Below, piece by piece: positions 9,527-19,338 of a DNA stretch of 64,000 bases; within the stretch, counting starts at the first letter, position 1; each line of letters starts with the position of its first letter. The notes beneath the pieces were generated by a model that saw only the letters and a program-made list of their open reading frames with translations, searched no databases and was not told the origin of the DNA. The stretch lies in assembly GCA_044238605.1 (NCBI GenBank), contig JBIICY010000007.1, positions 62,001 through 126,000 of the forward strand, given 5' to 3'. Source of the stretch: UBA10438 sp044238605. GTDB taxonomy: Bacteria; Bacteroidota; Ignavibacteria; Kapaibacteriales; Kapaibacteriaceae. A program made the position numbers and the translations under genes.

Positions 9527-9557
9527 TTTGACAGTATTGTCAAGTGCAAATAGTTTG
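9527..9557 (+). promoter_or_regulatory. Promoter region with dyad for major surface protein
   Basis: TTTG at 9527-9530 is followed after 20 nt by TAGTTTG at 9551-9557, one base short of the TAnnTTTG box. The same bases also read TTGACA, 17 nt, TAGTTT. Overlapping it is a perfect dyad, TTGACA-GTAT-TGTCAA, at 9528-9543. This would leave a leader of about 70 nt before the ATG at 9637, which has AGGAG at 9625-9629. The rest of the 196-nt gap (9441-9636) is AT-rich and shows nothing else clear. Confidence 0.5.
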
Positions 9558-9636
9558 TGTATCTTTTCCGGTCAGAAAACGCCTTAAAACGCTATTTATA
9601 ACTGTTTTTACAATTCACCCACTCAGGAGTAAGTCC

Positions 9637-12600
9637 ATGAGACTTGGTTCCACCCTAAAACTTGTTGTAGCGGCAGCCCTGCTGGTGCTCACAAGTGTTG
9701 GCGAGATGTTGGCGCAAAAGTCAACAGAATCGCGTGGTACGATGGTCTTGACTGAAGGTCGCCGATATTTAGTCGGTTTCCCTCAGGTTCAAGCCAGCGC
9801 GACAGAGAAGCCGATGCCACAGCCTATGCAGCTGTTCATCTCTTCGAAGTCAAAGGCAAAGGTTCGCGTACAGACACCAGCTGCAATCAATGATGCAGCT
9901 CGCATCGACAAGGAATACACTGTCGAAGCGAACAAGGTGCTTCGCATACCAATTCCGATCGGCTACATGAACCAAGAATCGGAATCTCGTAAGGGATACG
10001 GAATCTTGGTTACGTCAACGAAGCCAATTTCGGTTTCGACGTATCAGGCCTGGATGGGTAATGGAGAACTTGCACGTCACCTTCCAGTTGAAGGATGGGG
10101 CAAGAACTACTATTCGATGAACATGTATCAGGACCGTTACGGTACTGAAGGTGCAGGCTACAAGTATCGTCCGTCACAGATCCTCGTGATCGCAGACAAG
10201 GACAACACTGTCCTGTCGTACACACCGACATTTGATACAGAAGGTGGTTTTGAAACACCGTCTGTACGTAAGGGTGCAACACAAACGATCACACTTGAAA
10301 AGGGCGAGACATTCCTGATCAAGGCCAAGATCGACGACACGAAGAACAAGGAATGGGAAACAGACCTTTCTGGTTCATGGATCCGCGCTAACAAGCCGGT
10401 CGCCGTGATCTCAGGTCACGTAAAGTGTGCCATCCTGCGTTACCCAGACGTTCTTCCTCCAACGGGTATGTTCGCTGCCGAAGCTCACTTCGTGCGTAGC
10501 AACGTTCACGATGCCATGCTTCCGATTGAAATGGCTGGAACAAAGTTTGTTACTGTTCCTTGTATGTACACCCCGTTGCGCAATCAAGGGGCTGGTCAGG
10601 CTGGAGCACAGATTGGTATCGAAGACGACCGTGGAGACGTTATCCGTGTTGTAGCGCTTGAAGATGGTACAACGGTTAAGTCGATGCGCCAAGGCGGTGA
10701 CGGTCTTAAGAACGAATGGATGCTTCGCAAGGGCGAAACACGCATCGTATCACGTGACTTTGCTGTGTATTGGGAGTCGGACAAGCCGGTTCTGATGGGA
10801 CAGTATGGAAAGTCATATGCTAAGGTTCTTCCTCCGGGCGCTCGTGGCTCAAAGGATGGCGAAGGAACAGATGGTCACCCAACTGTTGAGTCGGGAATGC
10901 CGATGCTCCAGTACGTACCATCAGTAGACCGCTGGGTAGAGTACGGTGTATTCCATTCACCAGAAGGAATGGACAACTTCTTCAACATCGTGTTCAAGGC
11001 TTCAGAGATTGGTAAGATTAAGATCGATGGACGTGCTCTTACATCTGCGTTCGGTGGTGCTATGCGCCTTCTTGCAGGTACTGAGTTCGCCTTCATCCGC
11101 ACGCCGATCGGTACAGGTGACCACTATGTTGAATCAACAGACAAGAATGTTCGTTGGGCAGCTTGGAACTACGGTTCACTTGACGGTCTCCAGCAGGGTC
11201 GTGCGTACGGCACTCCTATCAGTGTAGACATGACCATTCCTTGCGATGATTCACTCATCGTAGCAGAAGAAATGATCTGCGGTGATATAAAGGCAAAGGG
11301 AACAATCCTCCCTGAAAAGATCAGCTGCGGTTCGATCTTCGCTGTGTACCCAGAAGAACTCAACAACTATACTCTTGAACTTGATGAGAACTTCAGCAGC
11401 GGTGATCAGGAAGTAAACTTCACGCTCAAGGTTGAAGACAAGACAAAGGACGCTACAGCAACAGTTCGCGTTGTGACACGTTCTGGTAAGTATGTCGAAA
11501 AGACATATACGTACATCGCTGACAAGATCAGCTGGTCGCCTTCACGTGTTGACTTTGGCACACTTGCCTACAACACACCGAATAGCAAGACCATCACGAT
11601 CAAGAACGAAAAGACAGACCGTCCAGTAACGATCAAGAAGATTCGTGTTATGGCCAACAAGCAGGTTTTCCAGGTTAGCCCTGAAGGTCCTGTTACTCTT
11701 GGTCCTAGCGAATCACGCGACTTCACAGTTACAGCAACAATCCAAACAGCTCCGCTGGTTGTAGACACAGTTGTTTGCGAACTTGAGTGCTACGATCAAA
11801 AGACCGTTGAACTTCGCGTACGTGGTGAAGAACCACAGATCTTCGTTTCAGACGTAGACTGGGGAACAGTTCCAGCAAGCTCACCAGGCGTTGAGCGTCG
11901 CGTAAAGATTCTGAACGGTAGCAATGTTGAACTTGTTGTCACAGGTTATCAGCAGAATCTGCTTGATGGCACAGGCAACTTCTTCAACCCTACAACTATT
12001 GATGGCAAGCCCCTAACATCGGCATTCCCACTGACGATTCCTGGCAATGGCAAGTATGAATTCAATGTAACGTACAGCCCTAAGGGTGATGCTGGCAAGC
12101 CACATCGCGTAGACGTTCCATTCTATTCAAACGCAAAGGAAGTTGATTCTATCGCAGTTCTCACAGGTTCAGGTGTAACGATCGACCTTGATGCTGTTGC
12201 AGCACCATGGGTTGAGCGCGTAATCGACAACGTGCAGACTACTCAGAACATCAAGGAATACACGCAGACTGTCAAGTTCTACAACTACGGTAAGCAAACT
12301 GTAACGTTCAATGCGCCAACCATCCGTGGTAAGGATGCAGCGAACTTCCGTATCGTAGATAATGGCACTGTTGGTACGTTCCCTGTACAGCTTGTTGGTG
12401 GTGGTGCTGACGAGATGCGTTCGATCACAGTTGCATTCATCCCAACGGAACTTGCAAGCCGTGGTGCAGAGCGTAACGACTACGAAGCTGAACTTGTGTT
12501 CCCAACAAACTCAACAGAAAATCCTGAGTTGGTTGAAAAGCTCAACGGTACAGCATGGCAGCCACACGTAAAGGGAGCAGATCTTGACTTCCCAGGCACA

Positions 12601-14133
12601 TTCAACCTTGGTGACGCCGCACAGGTTCTCTCGATCCCAGTTGCGAACATCTCAAAGGATGATCAGTCAAACCCTACTTCGGGTAATGCAAACGGTACAT
12701 ATGATGTTGTAATCACGAACATCCGAATCGTTGATGCAAACACGAAGTTCGAACTCCTGAACGCTCCAACTCCGCAGAACCCATGGCGCATTAAGCCAGG
12801 TGAGCAGCCAACTGAACTACAAGTTCGTTTTGACCCACAGACATCAGGCACATTCCAGTCTGATTATGTGATCGAAACAAACGTAGGTACGAATGGCCAA
12901 GCGCCATATGTTCCTCAGTACAAGATCACTGCTCGCGTTCTTGGTGGTGAGTTTACAGCGGTTGGTTCTGATGGCGATCAATATGTGTTCAATGACAAGA
13001 ATCTGGTCGTTAAGGTTCGTCATACTGAAAATGTAACACGTCGTTTCAGCTTCAGCGACATCGTAGAAGGTGCAGATCAGTCGGTCTTCACAGTTCTTCC
13101 AGATGCAACAACTGGTGCATACTTCATTGATGTAGCTCCAGGTCAGGAAGGCGTTATCAACGTACGCTTTACGCCACAGCAAGTAACAAAGGTTGGTGCT
13201 AACCAAACTGGTTTGGGTACAGCCAAGGCTACAGCAAACAGCTTGACACGTCGCAACAACGTGTACGAAGGCATCGTTCGTGTAACTGATGAGATCACAA
13301 AGAAGGAACAGACAGCTACTGTTTCTGGTAACGGTCTGTATCTCGAAACAACGAACAAGATTGCTGAGACATATGTTGTTAACCCAGGCAAGTTCATCGA
13401 TGTTGCAGTAGAACTCGAAGCAACTCCAGAGTCACTTGACAATGTTGGTATGTCTGAACTCCGTGTTCGTATGAACTACGATCCACGTATCGTTAAGCCA
13501 CGCATCAACCCAGGTGATATCATCACAGCTGGTACACAGATGGAAGGCTGGACGGTTGTGAATGTATCACGTAACGGCGCACAGGCAGACGCTCTCAACA
13601 ATCTTGAGATTGACTTTGCAGACATGCGTACAGTGAAGACAACACTTAGCAACAGCAGCAACCTTCCTGCGTTCAAGGTTCGCTTCGATGCGTTCCTTCC
13701 AACAAAGGCCGGTACATACACAACACAGGTTGGCCTCTACACATACTGGGTAGATCACAACCGTTCAGGTGAGCGTCTGGATTACACACTGTTCCGCGAC
13801 ATCCCTGGCAAGATCACTGTAACGCTGCCATGTGCTAACGTTCGCCGTCTTGCTGAATTCGGAACTGCGATCTCCGGTGTAAAGCCAATGCGTCCAAACC
13901 CAGTTGTAAACAGTGGCACGATCAACTACTCAGTTGGTGTTGCTGGTGATGCACGCATCGCACTCTACAACGCAATGGGTGAAGAAGTAGCAGTACTTCT
14001 TAACGAGTGGCTTGAGACTGGTAGCTACGAACTGACAGCAGATCTGTCTTCGCTTCCAACGGGTACGTACTACTATCAAGTAGTAGCTGGACCATTTACA
14101 AGCGAGCCACAGGCTGTAACAGTTGTAAAGTAA
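9637..14133 (+). CDS. Major T9SS-exported surface protein (IgGFc-like, ASH, cohesin-like)
   Basis: 1498 residues. Signal peptide 1-26 (ending MLAQ); IgGFc-binding-like N-terminal region to about 530 (PVAVISGHVKCA, VESTDKNVRWAAWNYG); repeated ASH/Ig-like folds about 590-1240 (VDFGTLAYN, VDWGTVPASS); a cohesin-like segment about 1245-1395 (YVVNPGKFIDVAVELEA, MNYDPRIVKP); T9SS type A sorting domain about 1410-1498 (MRPNPVVNSG, LPTGTYYYQVV). The start is fixed by AGGAG 7 nt before ATG. Codons are strongly biased (Lys almost always AAG; Glu GAA, Asn AAC, Phe TTC, Gly GGT), unlike its neighbours, which points to very high expression, perhaps a sheath or S-layer-like component. Confidence 0.85.
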   Translation: MRLGSTLKLVVAAALLVLTSVGEMLAQKSTESRGTMVLTEGRRYLVGFPQVQASATEKPMPQPMQLFISSKSKAKVRVQTPAAINDAARIDKEYTVEANKVLRIPIPIGYMNQESESRKGYGILVTSTKPISVSTYQAWMGNGELARHLPVEGWGKNYYSMNMYQDRYGTEGAGYKYRPSQILVIADKDNTVLSYTPTFDTEGGFETPSVRKGATQTITLEKGETFLIKAKIDDTKNKEWETDLSGSWIRANKPVAVISGHVKCAILRYPDVLPPTGMFAAEAHFVRSNVHDAMLPIEMAGTKFVTVPCMYTPLRNQGAGQAGAQIGIEDDRGDVIRVVALEDGTTVKSMRQGGDGLKNEWMLRKGETRIVSRDFAVYWESDKPVLMGQYGKSYAKVLPPGARGSKDGEGTDGHPTVESGMPMLQYVPSVDRWVEYGVFHSPEGMDNFFNIVFKASEIGKIKIDGRALTSAFGGAMRLLAGTEFAFIRTPIGTGDHYVESTDKNVRWAAWNYGSLDGLQQGRAYGTPISVDMTIPCDDSLIVAEEMICGDIKAKGTILPEKISCGSIFAVYPEELNNYTLELDENFSSGDQEVNFTLKVEDKTKDATATVRVVTRSGKYVEKTYTYIADKISWSPSRVDFGTLAYNTPNSKTITIKNEKTDRPVTIKKIRVMANKQVFQVSPEGPVTLGPSESRDFTVTATIQTAPLVVDTVVCELECYDQKTVELRVRGEEPQIFVSDVDWGTVPASSPGVERRVKILNGSNVELVVTGYQQNLLDGTGNFFNPTTIDGKPLTSAFPLTIPGNGKYEFNVTYSPKGDAGKPHRVDVPFYSNAKEVDSIAVLTGSGVTIDLDAVAAPWVERVIDNVQTTQNIKEYTQTVKFYNYGKQTVTFNAPTIRGKDAANFRIVDNGTVGTFPVQLVGGGADEMRSITVAFIPTELASRGAERNDYEAELVFPTNSTENPELVEKLNGTAWQPHVKGADLDFPGTFNLGDAAQVLSIPVANISKDDQSNPTSGNANGTYDVVITNIRIVDANTKFELLNAPTPQNPWRIKPGEQPTELQVRFDPQTSGTFQSDYVIETNVGTNGQAPYVPQYKITARVLGGEFTAVGSDGDQYVFNDKNLVVKVRHTENVTRRFSFSDIVEGADQSVFTVLPDATTGAYFIDVAPGQEGVINVRFTPQQVTKVGANQTGLGTAKATANSLTRRNNVYEGIVRVTDEITKKEQTATVSGNGLYLETTNKIAETYVVNPGKFIDVAVELEATPESLDNVGMSELRVRMNYDPRIVKPRINPGDIITAGTQMEGWTVVNVSRNGAQADALNNLEIDFADMRTVKTTLSNSSNLPAFKVRFDAFLPTKAGTYTTQVGLYTYWVDHNRSGERLDYTLFRDIPGKITVTLPCANVRRLAEFGTAISGVKPMRPNPVVNSGTINYSVGVAGDARIALYNAMGEEVAVLLNEWLETGSYELTADLSSLPTGTYYYQVVAGPFTSEPQAVTVVK

Positions 14134-14154
14134 TCTCGTCAATCGAGTATATTG

Positions 14155-14191
14155 TTCCCTCGTCTGCTCTGCAGGCGAGGGAATTTTTTTT
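14155..14191 (+). terminator. Strong rho-independent terminator
   Basis: A 13-bp stem from TTCCCTCGTCTGC and GCAGGCGAGGGAA (one T-G wobble) with a 3-nt loop, followed by eight T residues. It fits the high predicted expression of the gene before it. Confidence 0.93.
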
Positions 14192-14214
14192 GTACGTCAA
14201 TTGTAGTGAGCAAC

Positions 14215-15732
14215 ATGGGATATCAGTTTCTATTACTCGCTATCTCCATCCTATGTACGGTTGGAATGCACGGACAATCCAATGTTATTCCATGGACTCC
14301 AAAGGATCGAACAGAGCTTACTGCCGTTACGATCAAGGTGCCATCTAAGTTTTCGGCTATTGGGTTGAATCCAACGCAGCATGGTATACGGTTGCCCAAA
14401 GGGTGGTCGGCTTCTGTGTTCGCTGCTGGGCAAACGTTCAATAAACCCCGTTTTATGGCATGGGGTCCAAATTCTACGTTGTTTGTTGCCAACATGAATG
14501 GCAACAACATCCTTGCAATGCCCGATAGAGATCAGGATGGTGTTGCAGATACGATCATAATAGCTGCCAAAGGATTTTCACTGGGACATGACGTTCGATT
14601 TTGGCGTGACACAATGTTCGTGTGTCAGGAAGCGGGTGTTGTGAAGCTGTGGAGATCAGACACGAATACTCTTGTATACGATAAGCGTGTGACGGTAGTA
14701 GACAAAGCATCGCAGCCGAATCAAACAGGTGGTGGGCATCGAACGAGAACCCTTGTCATTGACACACTTGACATGAAACTCTATGTAAGTGTTGGTAGTA
14801 AGGGAAACGCTGATCGTGAATCCGACAGAGCCTGCATAGAGCAGTATAACTATGACGGTTCAGGACGGCGCATCTATGCAGATGGGGTCCGTAATGCAGT
14901 TGGGATGACGCTTCATCCTCGTACAGGGCGTTTATGGGCCAACAACAACGGCAGCGACAATCAAGGCAACAACATTCCCCCAGAGTGGGTAGATATCGTG
15001 CGTGATAACGGTTTCTACGGTTACCCAGTTGGGTACCATGTTGGCAACTGGTTCCCATTCACTGGGGATTACCAAGATCTACGTCCTTACACAGCAAAGG
15101 ACAGCGCCAACATGAACAGAATGGCCGCTCCAGCTGCTCTAGTAGATGCTCACTCTGCGCCAATGGCACTGGTGTTTACTGATCTTGGTGTAACGCCAGG
15201 CTATGACTATGGTGCCTTTATGGCCATGAGGGGTTCATGGAACCGCACACCACCAAGCGGAGCAAAGATCGTGTTCCTGCGCTTTGACAGCGATAAGGAC
15301 ACAATTGCCAATGCTGTCGAGGATTTCTGTACAGGGTTCATTACTGATACCAACAATGCTGCCACCCGCTGGGCTAGGCCTGTTGGTCTAGCATTGGGTG
15401 CAGATGGAAGCGTATTTGTATCAATTGATGACGGCAAACAGTGCATTCTAAAATTCACGCCTCCTGCAGTATCGGGAATTGGAAACGCTGCCGAGCAAGG
15501 GGCTGTTCTACGTCCAAACCCAGCCTCTGATGCGGTGTCACTTGCTTTAGCAGAAGGCGTGTACAAGATCAGTGTGACGAACGCTCAAGGAAGCACGCAA
15601 TACCTGCATCACGTTGAACCAGGCGAACGCACACACCGTATCGATCTTTACACGTGGCCAAGTGGCGTCTATAGTGTGTCCCTTCACACTTCGTCTGGAG
15701 TGCGGACGGCTCAGCTTGTAGTTAGCCGTTAA
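14215..15732 (+). CDS. Secreted sorbosone/glucose dehydrogenase-like beta-propeller, T9SS
   Basis: 505 residues. Signal peptide (LLAISILCTVGMHGQ), then a beta-propeller of the PQQ-dependent sugar dehydrogenase (GSDH/L-sorbosone dehydrogenase) type: PRFMAWGPNSTLFVAN, YVSVGSKGNADRES, GVRNAVGMTLHPRTG and ARPVGLALGADGSVFVS. A C-terminal T9SS sorting domain follows (VLRPNPASDAVSL, WPSGVYSVSLHTSSG). Family members oxidise sugars or sugar alcohols with PQQ, but the substrate is not inferable. ATG 14215 starts the signal peptide; the open frame before it runs through the terminator. It overlaps the converging waaA gene by 11 nt. Confidence 0.85.
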   Translation: MGYQFLLLAISILCTVGMHGQSNVIPWTPKDRTELTAVTIKVPSKFSAIGLNPTQHGIRLPKGWSASVFAAGQTFNKPRFMAWGPNSTLFVANMNGNNILAMPDRDQDGVADTIIIAAKGFSLGHDVRFWRDTMFVCQEAGVVKLWRSDTNTLVYDKRVTVVDKASQPNQTGGGHRTRTLVIDTLDMKLYVSVGSKGNADRESDRACIEQYNYDGSGRRIYADGVRNAVGMTLHPRTGRLWANNNGSDNQGNNIPPEWVDIVRDNGFYGYPVGYHVGNWFPFTGDYQDLRPYTAKDSANMNRMAAPAALVDAHSAPMALVFTDLGVTPGYDYGAFMAMRGSWNRTPPSGAKIVFLRFDSDKDTIANAVEDFCTGFITDTNNAATRWARPVGLALGADGSVFVSIDDGKQCILKFTPPAVSGIGNAAEQGAVLRPNPASDAVSLALAEGVYKISVTNAQGSTQYLHHVEPGERTHRIDLYTWPSGVYSVSLHTSSGVRTAQLVVSR

Positions 15733-16942
15733 GGAACGATTTGACGATTTCTGCATAAGCGGCCGAAGACCCGGCTCGCCGTTGAATGTATTCATCGGCT
15801 GCTTCACGCCTGAGCAAACGCTGTTGGCTGTCGAGTACTGTTTGCATGATCCACTGGATGGCCTCATCTGTCTGCGAAACAACGCGCAGCAGACCTGCTT
15901 CCCGGAGCTCTTGCGCGTCTCGAGAACGCTCAATGTGCGGTCCGCATGCAACAGGAATACCATATGCGGCTGGCTCGGTTGTAGAGTGTACCCCAGCACC
16001 GAATCCGCCCCCTACAAAGGCAGCATCAGCAATTCTGTAAAGCGACAGCAGCTTGCCAACAGAATCAACGAGAATATGCTCGTCATTGTTAGGAATGCCC
16101 TTAGATAGACGTACGCAGGCAATTCGATCTTCAATGCGTCGAAGAGCAGGCTCGTTGGGTTCGTGCGGAACAATCACCAACCGCAGTTGTTTGTCTCCGA
16201 TCTTGTCAATCGATGAGAGTATCACATCCTCATCATCCTGCCACGAACTGCCAACCACAAGTGTAATGCAGGATGTCCTGCGAAGGGGCTCAATAGAGGA
16301 GTCGCTAATGTTCATCTTCTCCAGCACACGGTCAATTCGTGTATCTGGCAAATGCACTACTTCCTTGCCTGTCAGGTTGCGAAGCCTCTCAGCATCGCGA
16401 GCAGTAACGGCGGTAATCGATGTGAGCATCGAATAGAATTCTCGGACCCATGAGTGGAGCAGGGGGCTGTCTGCCACGGAAGGATAGGTTGCATTCACGA
16501 GCACGATTGGGCATGTGGTGCTGGCATGCTTCACAAAATTCGGCCACACATCATACCGGTTGATCACCACGATGTCCGGCTGTGTGCGGCCAAGAAACCT
16601 CAGCACATTTCGCCGTGTATCTACGGGAGCGTAAAATGTTTCGTCGACAACTGGCTGACGCACGGCATGCTGATAGCCAGAAGGGGAGCTGCATGAGACC
16701 ATGATGCAGGACGAGGGCAGATCGCGCTTTAGCATCGATATCAGCGGTAAGATCTGTTCGAGCTCACCCATGGATGAGGCATGCAGAAGAATGCGTGGCG
16801 AGCCATCGTTTATGGCCTTCGAGGAGTTTGATAGACGTTCGCCCCTGCGACGCACCCGCAGCTTTGCCGATACAGCCTGCCCCATAAATAACCCCACCTG
16901 GAGCATTGGTAGGACGAGTGTGTTATACAGGAGGCTGACCAC
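15722..16942 (-). CDS. waaA: 3-deoxy-D-manno-octulosonic acid transferase
   Basis: 406 residues. WaaA/KdtA transfers Kdo from CMP-Kdo to lipid A precursors at the inner membrane. Seen: N-terminal membrane anchor (LLYNTLVLPMLQVGLFMG), acceptor-domain motif LLHASSMGELEQILPLI (with Ser-Met-Gly-Glu; the Glu is the family catalytic base), PDIVVINRYDVWPNF and the CMP-Kdo-binding VGGGFGAGVHSTTEPAAYG near 315-333. It starts with GTG, 11 nt after the enoyl-CoA hydratase stop, so the two are probably cotranscribed. The C-terminal codons overlap the converging gene. Confidence 0.92.
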   Translation of the reverse strand: MVSLLYNTLVLPMLQVGLFMGQAVSAKLRVRRRGERLSNSSKAINDGSPRILLHASSMGELEQILPLISMLKRDLPSSCIMVSCSSPSGYQHAVRQPVVDETFYAPVDTRRNVLRFLGRTQPDIVVINRYDVWPNFVKHASTTCPIVLVNATYPSVADSPLLHSWVREFYSMLTSITAVTARDAERLRNLTGKEVVHLPDTRIDRVLEKMNISDSSIEPLRRTSCITLVVGSSWQDDEDVILSSIDKIGDKQLRLVIVPHEPNEPALRRIEDRIACVRLSKGIPNNDEHILVDSVGKLLSLYRIADAAFVGGGFGAGVHSTTEPAAYGIPVACGPHIERSRDAQELREAGLLRVVSQTDEAIQWIMQTVLDSQQRLLRREAADEYIQRRAGSSAAYAEIVKSFLNG

Positions 16943-16953
16943 TTGGGACGGAC

Positions 16954-17736
16954 TTATCTGCCTGTAAACGAGGCTGGACGCTTTTCGAGGAATGCGCGTG
17001 TGCCTTCTGCAAAATCAGAGGTGCCACATGTACGACCAAACACCGAAGCCTCTGCGTGTAGTCCCTCGAGCAGCGACGTATCGCCGGCAATCTGGGTTGC
17101 TTCAAGGCATGCTCGGAGAGCCAATGGGGCTTTTCCAGCAAGTGCGGTTGCAAACTGCATCGTGGCTTCAAGAAGCTCTGCCTGTGGATATACGCGATTT
17201 ACAAGCCCGAGTCTGTGCGCCTCTGCGGCATCGATCATTTCTCCAGAGAGGATAAGCTCGGTTGCCTTTGCCATACCTACGAGCCGCGGCAGACGCTGGG
17301 TGCCACCGTAGCCCGGAATGATGCCTAGATTGATTTCCGGCTGACCAAACCGTGCGTTGTCGGATGCAAAGCGCATGTGGCATGCCATTGCCAGTTCACA
17401 GCCGCCTCCGAGTGCAAAACCGTTAACGGCCGCAACAACAGGGATGCCCAAGCGCTCGATAAGCGAAAACACTCGCTGACCACGCTCGGCAAAAATCTTG
17501 CCAGAGTGCGCACCCTGCGATGAAAGCTCTGCAATATCGGCACCTGCTGCGAAGGCCTTGGGTCCGCTGCCTGTTATCACAACAGCACGGACGTCTTCGT
17601 TGGCCTGGAGCATGCGAAATGTTGCTTCTAAGGCCTCGAGAAGTTCTGCGTTGAGAGCATTGAGCTTGTCAGGCCTGTTCAAGGTTACCACTGCAACACC
17701 AGCAGTGATCTCGGTGTGGAGGACGTTGTTTTGCAT
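16954..17736 (-). CDS. Enoyl-CoA hydratase (crotonase family)
   Basis: 260 residues. Hydrates trans-2-enoyl-CoA in beta-oxidation-like pathways. Oxyanion-hole motifs are FAAGADIAEL and AVNGFALGGGCELAMAC; the second catalytic Glu lies in FGQPEINLGIIPGYGGTQRL. The C-terminal FLEKRPASFTGR is typical. It is close in sequence to the gene at 24482-25264, so likely an old paralogue. A near-consensus box TAGTTTCG ends 4 nt before the ATG, with TTTG 18 nt further upstream, suggesting a leaderless start. Confidence 0.92.
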   Translation of the reverse strand: MQNNVLHTEITAGVAVVTLNRPDKLNALNAELLEALEATFRMLQANEDVRAVVITGSGPKAFAAGADIAELSSQGAHSGKIFAERGQRVFSLIERLGIPVVAAVNGFALGGGCELAMACHMRFASDNARFGQPEINLGIIPGYGGTQRLPRLVGMAKATELILSGEMIDAAEAHRLGLVNRVYPQAELLEATMQFATALAGKAPLALRACLEATQIAGDTSLLEGLHAEASVFGRTCGTSDFAEGTRAFLEKRPASFTGR

Positions 17737-17740
17737 GACG

Positions 17741-17748
17741 CGAAACTA
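17741..17748 (-). promoter_or_regulatory. -7-like box TAGTTTCG
   Basis: On the minus strand, one mismatch from TAnnTTTG. A TTTG lies 18 nt upstream and the ATG of the enoyl-CoA hydratase follows after 4 nt. Confidence 0.4.
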
Positions 17749-17850
17749 CAACGATGACAGGTGCAACAAAACCATTTGAGCGCCGTGGAAAGGTTCGTGT
17801 GAATAACTCCGGTTTCCCACGTGGCGACTTGGTACTAACTTCTGCGCTGT

Positions 17851-19338
17851 ATGACGACGTGCCTCCATAAGTCCTGCCCGATGCTCCGTCCCTTCATGTG
17901 TGCACTGCTCATAAGCTGCATGCTACTGGGCGTACAGAATGCATCAGCAGCGGTTCGGCAGCGAAAGAAACCAGCTTCCAAGCAGACGTCAGCCCCATCA
18001 AAGAGCTCTAGAACACGTAAAACTTCTAAAAAGACCGCTAAGAGACAGCCGAAACCTTCAGTCGCGCGTGGAAGGGGGCTAGTTGTAACGGATATCACAG
18101 AGCTACGTAACATCCGCCTCGACTCCGGCATTGTCTATCATCAGTACCGAACCAACGGTGCAAAACCGATCATCGCCCACGTAATCGAATGCGACCGGAC
18201 TGTTGCAGGCAATGCAGTCCGGGTGGTGAAAGGTGAAGACCATGCTATCGGTCTGGAGCGCATTAAGGAAATGTCACAGAGGTTTGATTCCAGGTCCAAC
18301 CACGTGCTCTATGGCATGATCAACGGAAACTTCTGGAAGGCGGTTTCTAATCTGATGATCGGCCCGTGCGTGATTGATGGTGAGGTCATTCAGATGTCGC
18401 GATACAAGAGGTGGTCCAGCGCAATGTTCGACATACGGAACAATATGTATATCGACACCTTTGAGCTATCAGGTATGGTTTCGATCGGTCAGAAGCGATT
18501 TCCAATCGAAAGTGTTAATGACCGCCGTGGCACTGGCGTTGTTGTCTACAATATGTTCGGTGGAAACGTTGTGCCGTTTCTTAGTCAGAAACAGATTGAA
18601 AAGGCATTTACCGAGGCTGTGCGAGATTCGTCGGCAGACGTGGACGATTCTACCGAAGTTGAGCTTACCGATGACATGCTCAAAGCAGAGATTGCCGCAC
18701 AGCAGCGCGAACGGGACATCGAATACCCGATGTTGAAGGTTCGTGTACGTTACCTCAGAACCCCATCGGTAAACACAACCATCGCATGCGAGGTGCTCAG
18801 CGTTGATACAGGGTCAGTGAGCATGCCACTACGAGGTGCCATCATCTCATTGCCCAAGTCTCTTCTCGGTACCAGCTGGCCACGAGTCCGCGATACGATC
18901 CGACTCCGGTATGAATCCAACATCATGCAACAGGTCAAGTTCATGAATGCTGTGAGTGGCACGCCAAGGCTGGTTCGTAATGGCATTGCCCAGAACGAGT
19001 CTCAGATGGAGGGTAGCACCGCCCGACGGTTTGTACAGCACACACTTGCCAGGACAGCAATTGGCATTAGTGCCGATAATAAAAAAGTTTACCTAGTGGC
19101 TGTGCCCCCGGACAGGCCTGAAAACGGCACACAGGGGGCTACTCTGCAGCAGATGTCGGAGCTCATGTCTCTGGTTGGGTGCCACAACGCACTCAATCTC
19201 GACGGTGGTGGATCAGCAGGGATGACAGTGCAGAATGACCACGTGTTCTACGAGGGGCTAGACCCTTCTACCAGACGTATCGGCCTTGGTATTGGGATCG
19301 TGAAGCTGGCGAAGATTTTGAGGACGACGGGGTATTAG
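17851..19338 (+). CDS. Secreted phosphodiester glycosidase-domain (NAGPA) protein
   Basis: 495 residues. Signal peptide (CALLISCMLLGVQNASAA), a Lys/Arg/Ser-rich linker (about 35-72), then a NAGPA/phosphodiester glycosidase domain ending in the hallmark NLDGGGSAGMTV (about 449-460) and RRIGLGIGI. Family members cleave N-acetylglucosamine phosphodiesters or related bonds; the bacterial substrate is unknown but probably in cell-wall or capsule material. ATG 17881, ten codons later, is an equally good start and gives a cleaner signal peptide. The stop TAG supplies the first G of a heptamer array that fills the space to the converging gene. Confidence 0.82.
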   Translation: MTTCLHKSCPMLRPFMCALLISCMLLGVQNASAAVRQRKKPASKQTSAPSKSSRTRKTSKKTAKRQPKPSVARGRGLVVTDITELRNIRLDSGIVYHQYRTNGAKPIIAHVIECDRTVAGNAVRVVKGEDHAIGLERIKEMSQRFDSRSNHVLYGMINGNFWKAVSNLMIGPCVIDGEVIQMSRYKRWSSAMFDIRNNMYIDTFELSGMVSIGQKRFPIESVNDRRGTGVVVYNMFGGNVVPFLSQKQIEKAFTEAVRDSSADVDDSTEVELTDDMLKAEIAAQQRERDIEYPMLKVRVRYLRTPSVNTTIACEVLSVDTGSVSMPLRGAIISLPKSLLGTSWPRVRDTIRLRYESNIMQQVKFMNAVSGTPRLVRNGIAQNESQMEGSTARRFVQHTLARTAIGISADNKKVYLVAVPPDRPENGTQGATLQQMSELMSLVGCHNALNLDGGGSAGMTVQNDHVFYEGLDPSTRRIGLGIGIVKLAKILRTTGY

